DNA of 64,000 nucleotides from contig CALGSZ010000057.1 in the NCBI GenBank assembly GCA_937901745.1, positions 62,001-126,000 of the forward strand, given 5' to 3'. Positions 1 to 7,935 of this stretch are shown here, in pieces. Made by a program: the position numbers and the translations under genes. Every line of letters starts with the position of its first letter. Position 1 is the stretch's first letter. Source of the DNA: an uncultured Chloroflexota bacterium. Its GTDB lineage: Bacteria > Chloroflexota > Chloroflexia > Thermomicrobiales > UBA6265. The notes beneath the pieces are model-generated. The model did not search any database. It worked only from the letters and a program-made list of their open reading frames with translations, and had not been told where the DNA came from.

Positions 1-261
1 GGTGACGCCCGGGATGCCGACCATCGCGGCGCCGTCGCTCGCTAAGCGGCCGGTGATGACGCCGACAAAGTCGAGCCGCGCCGCCAGCCGCTGGAGGGCC
101 GCGCGTGCCGCCTCAGTGACGACGGCTTCGGCCGGAGTCGGCGCGATGGCGCAGATCGTCCCGTCTATGTCGGTGAAGAGCCCTGCGGGCGCTCGTCGGA
201 GGACGGCGAGGCACCGCTCCAAGACGGCTTGATCGACGCTGGGTGCTGTCTCGTGCCGCAT
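1..261 (-). CDS. otsB: trehalose-phosphate phosphatase, N-terminal part (runs off the window)
   Basis: The reading frame starts at ATG 261 and stays open to base 1, giving the first 87 residues. An AGGAG ribosome site lies just upstream. Residues 31-35 are DIDGT, the HAD-superfamily motif I (nucleophile and acid/base aspartates) as found in trehalose-6-phosphate phosphatases. Further on, VITGR near residue 70 fits the conserved [S/T]GR segment of that family. The enzyme would dephosphorylate trehalose 6-phosphate to trehalose in the cytoplasm. The cap domain and the later HAD motifs lie outside the window, so a related HAD sugar phosphatase is not excluded. It is transcribed leftwards, 25 bp downstream of a lipoprotein gene on the same strand. 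Confidence 0.75.
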   Translation of the reverse strand, partial: MRHETAPSVDQAVLERCLAVLRRAPAGLFTDIDGTICAIAPTPAEAVVTEAARAALQRLAARLDFVGVITGRLASDGAAMVGIPGVT

Positions 262-285
262 CGTGCTCCTCGTGGATCGAGCGTG

Positions 286-972
286 CTACGGAAGGGTGAA
301 ACGATAGACCGTGCCGTCCGGTCCGACAAATACGTCCCTGATCTCCCCTCGTCGCTCGACCGCCACATGGTAGAGCACGGTGTCAAAGGGAGCCGAGCTG
401 GGGCCGAACGGGATTGCCTGCGTATTCAACCGAAGCTCGACCCCGGTCGAGGGGCTCAGCTCGTCGGTGTCGCTATAGCCGGCCTTGGCAAGCGTGTGCC
501 GAAGCAGGCCGAACGAGATCGAGTCGGTCGGCAGCGTCGGAATGCGCTCGGGATCGATCTCCGCGGGTTGCGTTTCGCCCGTGTCGCTCAGGTAGAAGGC
601 CTGGGCCGTGTCGGAATAGAACGTTGCCTGCCAGCGGAAGCCCGGCTCGAAGAGCTGGCAGCCGACCCGCAAGCTGTTCAGCCGGGCGTCGGGCTGCCAG
701 GCCAGCGCCTTGGCCCGCGCCGCTTCCAAACCAGCTCGCCATTCCTGGTCCATCTGCGGCAAATCGCCAATGAGCAGCCGGCCGTCCTCACAGGCCATGC
801 GCTCCTCACCCGCGCTCTCGGCGGTTACGGTGTCTGTCGCTGATGCGGTTGCCTCGGTTGCCGCTTGCGGTCCCGCTGCCGAGGGACCGCCGCATCCCAC
901 GAGAACGACGAGTACGAGAAGGGGGGCGATGGCGGGGAGGGCGTTGCGTCGTCGCGAGCCTATCCGTCTCAT
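286..972 (-). CDS. predicted lipoprotein of unknown function
   Basis: This encodes 228 residues from ATG 972. An earlier in-frame TTG at 1026 would add 18 residues ahead of the signal and is less likely. The N-terminus has basic residues, then a hydrophobic run and LVGC, a lipobox, at about residues 23-26, so the mature protein should be lipid-anchored on the outer face of the membrane. After the anchor comes a short Ala/Thr-rich linker, then a soluble domain of about 180 residues that I do not recognise. It contains two or three cysteines and ends in a short beta-rich segment. It sits just upstream of otsB on the same strand, so co-transcription is possible. No function is assigned. Confidence 0.7.
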   Translation of the reverse strand: MRRIGSRRRNALPAIAPLLVLVVLVGCGGPSAAGPQAATEATASATDTVTAESAGEERMACEDGRLLIGDLPQMDQEWRAGLEAARAKALAWQPDARLNSLRVGCQLFEPGFRWQATFYSDTAQAFYLSDTGETQPAEIDPERIPTLPTDSISFGLLRHTLAKAGYSDTDELSPSTGVELRLNTQAIPFGPSSAPFDTVLYHVAVERRGEIRDVFVGPDGTVYRFTLP

Positions 973-1101
973 GCTGCCCGATCTGCCATCCGATGGCTGG
1001 TTCGCATGACACGCCAGCCGTTGCAAGCGTTGCGATCATACCACGCGGTCTCCGGTCTCCCGCGCCCGGCAGTGCTTGCAAAAAGCTAGCGCTGTCTCGG
1101 A

Positions 1102-1107
1102 TATACT
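1102..1107 (+). promoter_or_regulatory. candidate -10 box upstream of cysS
   Basis: TATACT stands alone in the divergent gap between the lipoprotein gene and cysS. A TTGCAA at 1076-1081 is the only -35-like sequence, but the 20-bp spacing is too long, so only the -10 is suggested. It would give a leader of roughly 130 nt. Confidence 0.3.
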
Positions 1108-1242
1108 GACAGTGATTCACCGGTGACCCGTCGTCATGTTTGCCCGCCGCCGAGTTGGTCTAGCGGCTCGACGCTGGGGACACCGTAGTCTGAAAAGCGT
1201 CCAGGTGGTCGCTTCCGACCGTCGGAGCGGAGAAGGAGCAGG

Positions 1243-2448
1243 ATGTATCTCTTCAACACGCAGACGGGCCAGATCGAGCCGTTCACCGCCCGAAACGGCA
1301 CGGTAGGGATCTACGTTTGCGGAGTCACCCCGTACGACACTACGCACATCGGTCACGCGTTCACGTTTCTGACATTCGATATCCTCGTCCGGTACTTGCG
1401 CTTCCTCGGCCACCGCGTGACCTACGTCCAAAACGTCACCGACATTGACGACGACATTCTCCGAAAATCGCGAGAGGTCGGGATGGCCTGGGACGAGCTC
1501 GCGCGCGTAGAGACGGAAAAGTACGTGCAGGATATGCGCGATCTCAACGCGCTCGAGCCGGATCACTTCGTTCGCGCGACCGATCACATCAATGACATGA
1601 TCGCCATTATCGAGCAGCTGCTCGAGAAGGGATTCGCGTACGAAGTCAATGGGAGCGTCTACTTTTCCGTCGATCGTGACGAAGAATTCGGCAAGCTGAG
1701 CCATCTCCCGCGGGAGGAGATGCTGCCGATCGCCAACGAGCGCGGCAATAATCCGGATGACCCGAATAAGCGTGATCCGCTCGATTTCGTGCTGTGGCAG
1801 GCGGCGCAGCCGGGCGAGCCGACGTGGGATTCGCCATGGGGACCGGGGCGGCCCGGTTGGCACATCGAGTGCACCGCGATGGCGACACGCTATCTCGGCC
1901 CGCGGATCGACATACACGGGGGCGGCGCAGACCTCGTCTTCCCGCACCACGAGTGCGAGATCGCGCAGAGCGAGAACGCGACCGGACTGGAGCCCTTCGC
2001 CCGCTTTTGGATGCATGTCGGTATGGTTCGCTACCAGGGCGAGAAGATGAGCAAATCGCTCGGTAACCTCGTCCTGGTGCGCGACGTTCTGAACGACTAC
2101 AGCGCGGACGCGATTCGCCTCTATCTCTTCTCCCACCATTACCGGTCTGCCTGGGAATACCGGGACGATGAGCTCGATGAGTGGGCGCGATTGGCTGACG
2201 ACCTGCGTGAGGCGGCCAATTTCCCCGCGGTCGGCATTGAAGAAGAGGTGGATGTCTCCGTCTACCGGGAGCAGTTCCTGAACGCGCTCGATGATGACCT
2301 GGATACGCCGTCAGCGATCAAGGCCCTGCGGGAGATCGGCCAGGCGATCCTCGAGGCGCCGGAGGAGGACGATGCCCGGCAGGCGCAGAAGACGTTGCGG
2401 GAGCTTTCTGGGCTGCTCGGGCTGACACTGACCGACGAGGGGCGATAG
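1243..2448 (+). CDS. cysS: cysteinyl-tRNA synthetase or MshC-like cysteine ligase
   Basis: The protein has 401 residues, starting at ATG 1243 behind AAGGAG. It is a class I synthetase fold: HIGH at 35-38, KMSKS at 268-272, and the zinc/cysteine-selecting set C26, C210, H235, E239. It would activate cysteine as the adenylate. It is about 60 residues shorter than usual CysRS and ends soon after the helical domain that follows KMSKS, with no extra C-terminal anticodon domain. Several segments (CGVTPYD before HIGH, TFLTFD after it, the insert around residues 170-190 with LWQAAQPGEP, and GNLVLV after KMSKS) resemble mycothiol ligase MshC as I recall that family. Family membership is certain. Whether the acceptor is tRNA-Cys or an amino-sugar is open. 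Confidence 0.85.
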   Translation: MYLFNTQTGQIEPFTARNGTVGIYVCGVTPYDTTHIGHAFTFLTFDILVRYLRFLGHRVTYVQNVTDIDDDILRKSREVGMAWDELARVETEKYVQDMRDLNALEPDHFVRATDHINDMIAIIEQLLEKGFAYEVNGSVYFSVDRDEEFGKLSHLPREEMLPIANERGNNPDDPNKRDPLDFVLWQAAQPGEPTWDSPWGPGRPGWHIECTAMATRYLGPRIDIHGGGADLVFPHHECEIAQSENATGLEPFARFWMHVGMVRYQGEKMSKSLGNLVLVRDVLNDYSADAIRLYLFSHHYRSAWEYRDDELDEWARLADDLREAANFPAVGIEEEVDVSVYREQFLNALDDDLDTPSAIKALREIGQAILEAPEEDDARQAQKTLRELSGLLGLTLTDEGR

Positions 2449-2526
2449 GGTCGCAACCAACAGGACAGACGGCGAAACCCAGCGGGAATCCGCATTCGTC
2501 GCGGGTGGCGTAGAGCAATCGCGTGA

Positions 2527-2532
2527 TATACT
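2527..2532 (+). promoter_or_regulatory. extended -10 promoter before rpsF
   Basis: TATACT is preceded by TG one base upstream, giving the extended -10 form TGATATACT. No good -35 is present, which suits an extended -10 promoter. It would start the rpsF-ssb-rpsR transcript about 110 nt before the rpsF start. That leader contains an inverted CCCGG/CCGGG pair just before the ribosome site. Confidence 0.4.
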
Positions 2533-2651
2533 CATCCGGGTCACTGCGTGACCTGAATTGATTGTTCGTACCTTTCTGCTCCCCTCCCGGTCCGGACCGC
2601 GCAATCCCGGGCAATGGCGAGGTGGGGCATACCCGGAGAAAGGAGTTTGCA

Positions 2652-3212
2652 TTGCGCACCCCCTATCGCCCTGCCCGTTACTACGAGCTGATGACGATCT
2701 TCACCCCGGATGTGCCGGAAGAAGAGCTGCCCGGTCTGCTGGACCAGGTCGTCGGCTATGTGAACGCGGCTGGCGGGCGTCTCATCGACATGAGCCGCGA
2801 ATCCCCTTGGGGACGGCGTCGGCTCGCGTATCCGATCCGGCATGGTGGCCGTGATCTGCGGGATGGTTTCTACACGCTCTACCACTTCCAGTGTCACCCG
2901 TCGCGGATCAACGAGGTCGAGCGCGAGCTCAAGCTCAACGAGCGGGTGATCCGCTATCTGCTCGTCACCTACACGCCGAAGGACGAGCCCGCGGAGGCGG
3001 CGACGGACGCCGCCGAGGAGGCGCCGGCGGAGACGACCGCGACCGCTGAGGCTGCTCCGGCAGAGGCGAGCGCTGTTGAGGCAGCTCCGGCGGAAGCCGG
3101 TGAGGCGGCGTCGAGCGAGCCGGCCACGGCCGAGGCAGCCGCGGAAGCGACGCCAGCGGAGGCGGGTGAGGAAGAGCCGTCAGAGCCAGACCGCCAAACC
3201 GAGGAGGGATAG
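2652..3212 (+). CDS. rpsF: 30S ribosomal protein S6 (bS6) with long acidic tail
   Basis: This encodes 186 residues from TTG 2652, chosen because AAAGGAG lies about 8 bases upstream and because the S6 fold begins right after it (RYYELM). Residues 1-100 are a normal bS6 domain, the ferredoxin-like protein that binds the 16S rRNA central domain as a heterodimer with S18. The remaining roughly 85 residues are a low-complexity tail rich in Ala, Glu, Pro and Thr, with repeated short EAAPAEA-like units; typical S6 has no such tail. The stop codon abuts the ssb start directly, which indicates translational coupling. The tail is probably disordered and is the least conserved part. Confidence 0.93.
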   Translation: MRTPYRPARYYELMTIFTPDVPEEELPGLLDQVVGYVNAAGGRLIDMSRESPWGRRRLAYPIRHGGRDLRDGFYTLYHFQCHPSRINEVERELKLNERVIRYLLVTYTPKDEPAEAATDAAEEAPAETTATAEAAPAEASAVEAAPAEAGEAASSEPATAEAAAEATPAEAGEEEPSEPDRQTEEG

Positions 3213-3668
3213 ATGGCTGGCGTTTGCAAGGTAATCCTCGTCGGCAACCTGGGTCGTGATCCGGAAACGCGCTTCACGCCGAACGGCACGATGAATGTGC
3301 AGTTCACGATGGCGGTGACGCGGCGATACACCGATCAGTCCGGGCAGCTTCAGGAGCGAACGACCTGGTTCCGCGTGACGGGATGGGGTCGGCTCGCGGA
3401 GACGCTCGACTCCCTCACGCAGAATGGCTACCTCACCAAGGGCAAGCAGGTCTTCGTCCTCGGCACACTCGAGGCGCGCGAATACCAGGATCAGCAGGGA
3501 CAGACGCGCACCTCGCTCGACGTCCGGGCCGAGGAGGTTCAACTGCTCGGCACCCGCGCCGATGCCGCAGGCTCGGGTGGCCGTGAGCCGGCGGGCGCCG
3601 GCGCGGACCGGTCCGGTAATGGCGGCGACGACTTCGGCACCCAAGACTTTGACGACGTTCCGTTCTAA
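3213..3668 (+). CDS. ssb: single-stranded DNA-binding protein
   Basis: This encodes 151 residues. ATG 3213 follows the rpsF stop without a gap, with GAGGAGG within the end of rpsF as ribosome site. Residues 1-108 are the OB fold (LVGNLGRDPETRF near the start, then the TTWFRVTGWG strand). A Gly/Ala-rich linker follows, and the protein ends in the acidic tip DFDDVPF, the canonical docking site for replication and repair proteins. It binds and protects single-stranded DNA as a tetramer. Its place between S6 and S18 is the classic bacterial order. Confidence 0.96.
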   Translation: MAGVCKVILVGNLGRDPETRFTPNGTMNVQFTMAVTRRYTDQSGQLQERTTWFRVTGWGRLAETLDSLTQNGYLTKGKQVFVLGTLEAREYQDQQGQTRTSLDVRAEEVQLLGTRADAAGSGGREPAGAGADRSGNGGDDFGTQDFDDVPF

Positions 3669-3778
3669 CGATACGCAACGGCGGGGAGCCGAGCGCCATT
3701 CTTTCTGATCGAGACAGGAACGAGACGTCTCCGGGTATCGCCGAGAGACGATCATGAGTTAGGAGATAGCGAAGACAA

Positions 3779-4180
3779 ATGAGCGACACCGAGCAGGTTC
3801 AAGAGGAGACGGCGGCGCAGGAGCAGGCGCCAGAGCAGGCTCAGGCGAGCGAGGCGTCGGCGGAGCGGCCGGGCGCGCGCCGCTTTGCCACGGGCGCGCA
3901 GGCGGAGCGGCCGGCGCAGGCAGGCGCTTCCCGCGGCCGGCGGGGCGGCGGCCGATTTGGGCCGCGCCGCAAGGTTTGTGTCTTCTGCGCGGATAACATC
4001 GGCGAAGTCGACTACAAGGACATTGCCCGCCTGCGGCGGCATCTCTCCGAGCGGGCCAAGATCGAGCCGCGCCGAAAGATGGGCACCTGCGCCAAGCATC
4101 AGCGGTCGCTGACGGTCGCGATCAAGCGGGCGCGTCACCTCGCGCTGCTCCCGTTCGTGGCCGGCACCGGGCGAAGCTAG
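3779..4180 (+). CDS. rpsR: 30S ribosomal protein S18 (bS18), cysteine-containing form
   Basis: This encodes 133 residues from ATG 3779. The first 60 residues are an Ala/Gln/Glu-rich, then Arg/Gly-rich extension; the S18 core follows (KVCVFC with C67 and C70, then GEVDYKD, RRKMGTCAKHQR and the final helix). S18 is usually 70-90 residues, so the extension is notable and matches the tail on S6, its binding partner. The CxxC pair plus the later cysteine suggests the zinc-type form of bS18. rplI, which often follows rpsR, is not next here. Confidence 0.94.
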   Translation: MSDTEQVQEETAAQEQAPEQAQASEASAERPGARRFATGAQAERPAQAGASRGRRGGGRFGPRRKVCVFCADNIGEVDYKDIARLRRHLSERAKIEPRRKMGTCAKHQRSLTVAIKRARHLALLPFVAGTGRS

Positions 4181-4196
4181 TCATCCTTTCCCAAGC

Positions 4197-4225
4197 GCGC
4201 CGCGCACCTGAGCACCGCGCGGCGC
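4197..4225 (+). terminator. GC-rich hairpin after rpsR
   Basis: A 9-bp perfect inverted repeat GCGCCGCGC / GCGCGGCGC is separated by 11 bases and begins 16 bases after the rpsR stop. No T-run follows, so it may be a transcript-stabilising 3' hairpin or a factor-dependent end rather than an intrinsic terminator. Confidence 0.4.
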
Positions 4226-4332
4226 CGCAACCCGCTGATGACGCGGATTAGCCACCTTCGAGCGAAGGACGGCCGTGGCGAGGAGGCGCGCCTCTGAGCC
4301 GGTGATGACCTCTGCCATGGGGGATCGTGTGC

Positions 4333-5955
4333 ATGAGCGACCGCCAGCCGAGACAGCGACGATCGCAGGGAGGCGGACAGAAACCCGGAGCCACGCAGCG
4401 TCCCGCCGGTCGGGCGGGGGCGCGGGGAGCTCAAACTCCTGAGTCGGTTTCCTGGCGGGACCGCATCCCGTTTCGGCGCCAGCAAGTAACCGCACCGCAG
4501 CGGCGCCGGCGCGTCCCACGCCACGTGCGGGAGGCGCAGCGGCAGCGCATGCTCTACTGGGGCATGGGGATTGCCGCCGCACTCTGCGTCCTCATCCTCA
4601 TCGGGTTCGCCGCTTGGGAATACCAGATCAAGCCGAATCAAACGCTGGCGAAGGTCAACGGCACGGAGATCAAGCGTAAGCACTACTGGAAAGTGCGCGC
4701 GTACGAGCTCTTCCAGCAGGCGGAGCTCTTCGCTGCGCAGAATCCAATGTTCGCCGAGCAGTTGCGGGCGGAAGCGCGGAGCGTCTGGGGCTCCACCGAC
4801 GTCCAAGACTCGACGCTGTCTCGAATGATCGACGACCAGCTTGTCCTCCAGAACTTGGACGAGTTCGGGCTGGAGGTCACGGATCAGGACATCGAGACCT
4901 TCATTATCCAGCAGTACGAGCCGCTGGGCGCGCCAGTCTTCACGCCGACGCCGTCCCCGACGCTCATTCCGACCCGCGCCGCCTGGGCGACCGAGACTGC
5001 GGTGGCCATGACCGCCACCGCCGAAGCGGAGGCCGCTGAGGCAAGCCCGGAGGCAGTCGAAGATGGGACGCCAGCGGCCGAAGGCACGCCGGGGGCGGAA
5101 AGCAGCCCGGTTTCAGGCGCCTCGCCTGAGATGGGCGAGGAAAGCGCCTCGCCGGAAGCGGTAGGGTCCCCGGAGACGTCACCGATGGCGTCCCCGGTCG
5201 CGTCGCCTGAGGCTTCCCCGCGAGCGACTTCCACGCCAACGCCGACACCGAACCCGGAACAGGCGCGGCAGACCGCCGAGGCGGGATTCCAAGAATTCAA
5301 GGACGATGTCTTCGACGACGCTCACCTCTCGCAGGCGGACTACGAGCGCTGGATCGTGCGGCCAGCAGTCGCGCGCGACAAGGTTCGCGCCCACTTCGCA
5401 GAGGAGATCGGGCAAAGCGCGGAGCAGGTCCACGCGGCGCACATCCTCGTAGAGACGAAGGATCTCGCCGACCAGCTCTACCAGCAGCTGCAGCAGGGCG
5501 CGGACTTCGCTCAGATCGCGAAGGACAACTCGGTTGACGAGGGGACCGCGCCGAACGGTGGCGACCTCGGCTGGTTCCCGCGCGGCATCATGGTCAAGCC
5601 GTTCGAGGATGTTGCCTTCTCCCTACAGCCGGGCCAGATCAGCGAGCCGTTCGAGACGGAGTTCGGCTGGCACATCGTCACCGTCTTCGCGCACGAGCAG
5701 GATCGGCCACTAACCGACGACCTGATCAGCCAGCTGCGGACGAAGCGATTCGACGACTGGCTGGCCGAGAAGCGCGAATCGGCGGCCATTGATGCCGATA
5801 TCGAGCCGACTCCGACGCCGGTCGATCGCGAGTTCGAGCCGCCGCCGGCTGCGCCGCCGACTCCAACCCCGACGCCGACCGCCGTGGCGTCGCCGGAGGG
5901 CAGCCCTGAAGCGGACCCCGGTGAGCCGATCGGTTCGCCGGAGGCGGGCGGCTAA
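4333..5955 (+). CDS. membrane-anchored parvulin-type peptidyl-prolyl isomerase (PrsA/SurA-like)
   Basis: This encodes 540 residues from ATG 4333; a GTG two codons earlier is possible. A basic, Gln/Arg-rich cytoplasmic segment (1-72) precedes one transmembrane helix at about 74-95. A SurA-N-like helical region (about 100-200) follows, interrupted by a long insert (about 205-310) rich in Thr, Pro, Ser, Ala and Glu with TPTP and SPEA units. The helical part resumes, then the parvulin domain at about 365-460 carries the usual HILV start, GGDLGWF and FGWHIV segments. The C-terminus is again TPTP-rich. It would help fold secreted proteins outside the membrane. The insert and tail look like flexible extracytoplasmic linkers. 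Confidence 0.85.
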   Translation: MSDRQPRQRRSQGGGQKPGATQRPAGRAGARGAQTPESVSWRDRIPFRRQQVTAPQRRRRVPRHVREAQRQRMLYWGMGIAAALCVLILIGFAAWEYQIKPNQTLAKVNGTEIKRKHYWKVRAYELFQQAELFAAQNPMFAEQLRAEARSVWGSTDVQDSTLSRMIDDQLVLQNLDEFGLEVTDQDIETFIIQQYEPLGAPVFTPTPSPTLIPTRAAWATETAVAMTATAEAEAAEASPEAVEDGTPAAEGTPGAESSPVSGASPEMGEESASPEAVGSPETSPMASPVASPEASPRATSTPTPTPNPEQARQTAEAGFQEFKDDVFDDAHLSQADYERWIVRPAVARDKVRAHFAEEIGQSAEQVHAAHILVETKDLADQLYQQLQQGADFAQIAKDNSVDEGTAPNGGDLGWFPRGIMVKPFEDVAFSLQPGQISEPFETEFGWHIVTVFAHEQDRPLTDDLISQLRTKRFDDWLAEKRESAAIDADIEPTPTPVDREFEPPPAAPPTPTPTPTAVASPEGSPEADPGEPIGSPEAGG

Positions 5956-6088
5956 ACGGTTCCAGGCTCCAAGCGCAACTCGGTGGGCGGGCCCCGCTCA
6001 CCGAGTCATGCTATCCTGGAGGCGGATGTCAGGCTCCGGAACTGGCGGTGACGTGATCCGCTCTCCGGTATAGCTGGAGACGCACGCG

Positions 6089-6964
6089 ATGTCCTTTCGG
6101 GAGCGAAATGACCGGCCGCTAGACTGGGACGAAGAGGAGGATATCGTCCCGTCGGGCTGGCCACATCGGCAGCGGGGCGCCTCCGAGCGGTCCGTCGATG
6201 ATCTTCCGCCGTGGTCCGCGGAGGCCTGGCGTGAGGATGAAGAGGACGTCGCGCTCCCGCCGGCGCGGCGCTCACGAACGAGCCGATCGGCGACCACACG
6301 CGGCCGGGAGGAGGAACGCTCTTCCGCTCCTTGGCCGGATCTGCGCGGGTCCTTGCGAGGGCGAGGTCGCGCGGCAAGCGAGGAGACTCGTCGCTCCCGC
6401 GATCTGGCGCCGTCATCGCGCACGCGCCGGAGCGCGGCTGGCTCGCTCGAGCCTCGGTCAATTGGTCGCGAGACGGCATGGGAAGACGACCACGAGCTCG
6501 GGCTGCCCGACGATGACGGGGCGCTCTACCCGCCAGTGCCGCGCCGGCGCAGCGCTCGCGAAGCGGCTGCACGCCGGCGAACGGCGCGAGCGCGGCCGCG
6601 CACGGCCCCGCGCATTCCGGTCAATCTCAGTGCCCTCGCTGTTTCTCAGGACGGCTTTCTTCTTGCCACGCTCGGCGGCTCAGCGTTGAGCTTGCTGCTG
6701 ATGGCCGCAGTCATCAGCCTCCGCATCGACGCATTGCCGGATTGGATCGTGACGCACCTCAACGCGGCGGGCACGCCCGATCGCTGGGGAACGTCCTCGA
6801 TCGTCTGGCGCCTTCCGCTGATGGCCGCCATGCTCACCATCATGAACGGCATCGCCGCGACGCTCGTGACGCGCTGGGATGCCTTCGCGGCACGCTTCCT
6901 CCTCGGGTCCTCGATCTTGATCCACGCGCTCGCCTGGATGGCGCTGCTCGGACTTCTCTGGTAA
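6089..6964 (+). CDS. DUF1648-like membrane protein with long disordered N-terminus
   Basis: This encodes 291 residues from ATG 6089. Residues 1-175 are highly charged (Arg, Glu, Asp, Ser) with no hydrophobic segments and are probably disordered. From about 185 there are three hydrophobic helices. Between the first two lies a stretch (LPDWIVTHLNAAGTPDRWG) typical of DUF1648/SdpI-type membrane domains, where HxNxxGxPDRWG is the family signature. SdpI-like proteins act in immunity to secreted toxins in Bacillus, but many DUF1648 proteins are uncharacterised, so no role is inferred. It lies between the parvulin and the phosphatidyltransferase, all on the same strand. Confidence 0.65.
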   Translation: MSFRERNDRPLDWDEEEDIVPSGWPHRQRGASERSVDDLPPWSAEAWREDEEDVALPPARRSRTSRSATTRGREEERSSAPWPDLRGSLRGRGRAASEETRRSRDLAPSSRTRRSAAGSLEPRSIGRETAWEDDHELGLPDDDGALYPPVPRRRSAREAAARRRTARARPRTAPRIPVNLSALAVSQDGFLLATLGGSALSLLLMAAVISLRIDALPDWIVTHLNAAGTPDRWGTSSIVWRLPLMAAMLTIMNGIAATLVTRWDAFAARFLLGSSILIHALAWMALLGLLW

Positions 6965-7074
6965 AGGTCCGGCACGCCAGTTGAGCGGCGCCGGGCTGTC
7001 TCCGATAATCCGGCCGGGTGCCGTCGTAGGGATTCCCCTGCACGGGATTCGATGATCCGCGTGGGCACGGATGC

Positions 7075-7773
7075 ATGGCGAATCTGATTACCGTCGGCCG
7101 CATCGGCCTGCTCTTCGTCGTCGTTGCCCTCATCTACTTTGGCAACGTCCAAGTCATCACCGCCTGCATGGCGCTGATCGCGATCATCTTCGCGCTGGAC
7201 GGCGTTGATGGCTGGGTCGCGCGCCGGCGCGGCGAAACCTCGTCCCTCGGCGCAGTCTTCGACATCGCGGGCGATCGTGTCGTGGAGACAGTGCTTTGGG
7301 TCGCGTTCGCCGATCTCGGCCTGATCCCGGTCTGGATCCCCTTCCTGGTCATCACGCGCGGGATCATCGTCGATGGGCTGCGCTCGCTGTCGTATGCGGA
7401 GGGGATGACGGCATTCGGCGAGCGAAACATGATGCGCTCGCCGCTGACCCGCTGGCTGACCGCGGGGCGTTTCATGCGCGCGCTCTACGGATACGCCAAG
7501 GCGGTCGGCTTCGTCTTCCTGACCGGCTTGGAAGCCTACGAGCATCATGACGCGAGCGGCACATTCATCGGCGACGTGTATGGCGTGACGGCGGTCCGCT
7601 GGATTGGATGGGCCGTCGTTTGGTTGGCGGTCGCCTTGACCGTCATTCGCGGCGTACCGGTCATCGTGGACGCGCTGGCCCTGTGGGGACGGCCCGCCGC
7701 GTCGCCCGCGCGGACCGAAGCGGGCGCTGCCAGTGACCTGGTCGCGGATCGCTCCACGCAATCGCCCCCGTGA
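7075..7773 (+). CDS. CDP-alcohol phosphatidyltransferase (PgsA-like)
   Basis: This encodes 232 residues from ATG 7075. The complete CDP-alcohol phosphotransferase motif is visible: D42, D45-G46, A49-R50, G59, D63 and D67, spaced as D-x2-DG-x2-AR-x8-G-x3-D-x3-D. About six hydrophobic helices follow the usual topology. It transfers a phosphatidyl group from CDP-diacylglycerol to a small alcohol such as glycerol phosphate or inositol phosphate in the inner membrane. The acceptor cannot be read from sequence. The next gene is a PatA/LpxL-type acyltransferase; in actinobacteria pgsA-patA is the start of the phosphatidylinositol-mannoside operon, which makes an inositol-phosphate acceptor plausible. 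The start has no strong ribosome site. Confidence 0.85.
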   Translation: MANLITVGRIGLLFVVVALIYFGNVQVITACMALIAIIFALDGVDGWVARRRGETSSLGAVFDIAGDRVVETVLWVAFADLGLIPVWIPFLVITRGIIVDGLRSLSYAEGMTAFGERNMMRSPLTRWLTAGRFMRALYGYAKAVGFVFLTGLEAYEHHDASGTFIGDVYGVTAVRWIGWAVVWLAVALTVIRGVPVIVDALALWGRPAASPARTEAGAASDLVADRSTQSPP

Positions 7774-7935
7774 CAGATTGGCGCATGCCGCGATGTCGTT
7801 CTCAGCCGTGCCCGCGCGGTCGGTCGCGAACGCGCTCTGATTTCCTCACTATCGGACCTTGAGCGAACCCGATTCGGTCGGGGATGATTGCCCGTGGTTC
7901 CGTCGCGACCGGCGACCAGATTGCCGGCGGAAAGG

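Noticed and set aside
5041..5260. tandem repeat or CRISPR-like pattern
   Set aside because: The repetition is codon-level in a Pro/Thr/Ser/Glu-rich linker of the parvulin gene; units are irregular and in frame.
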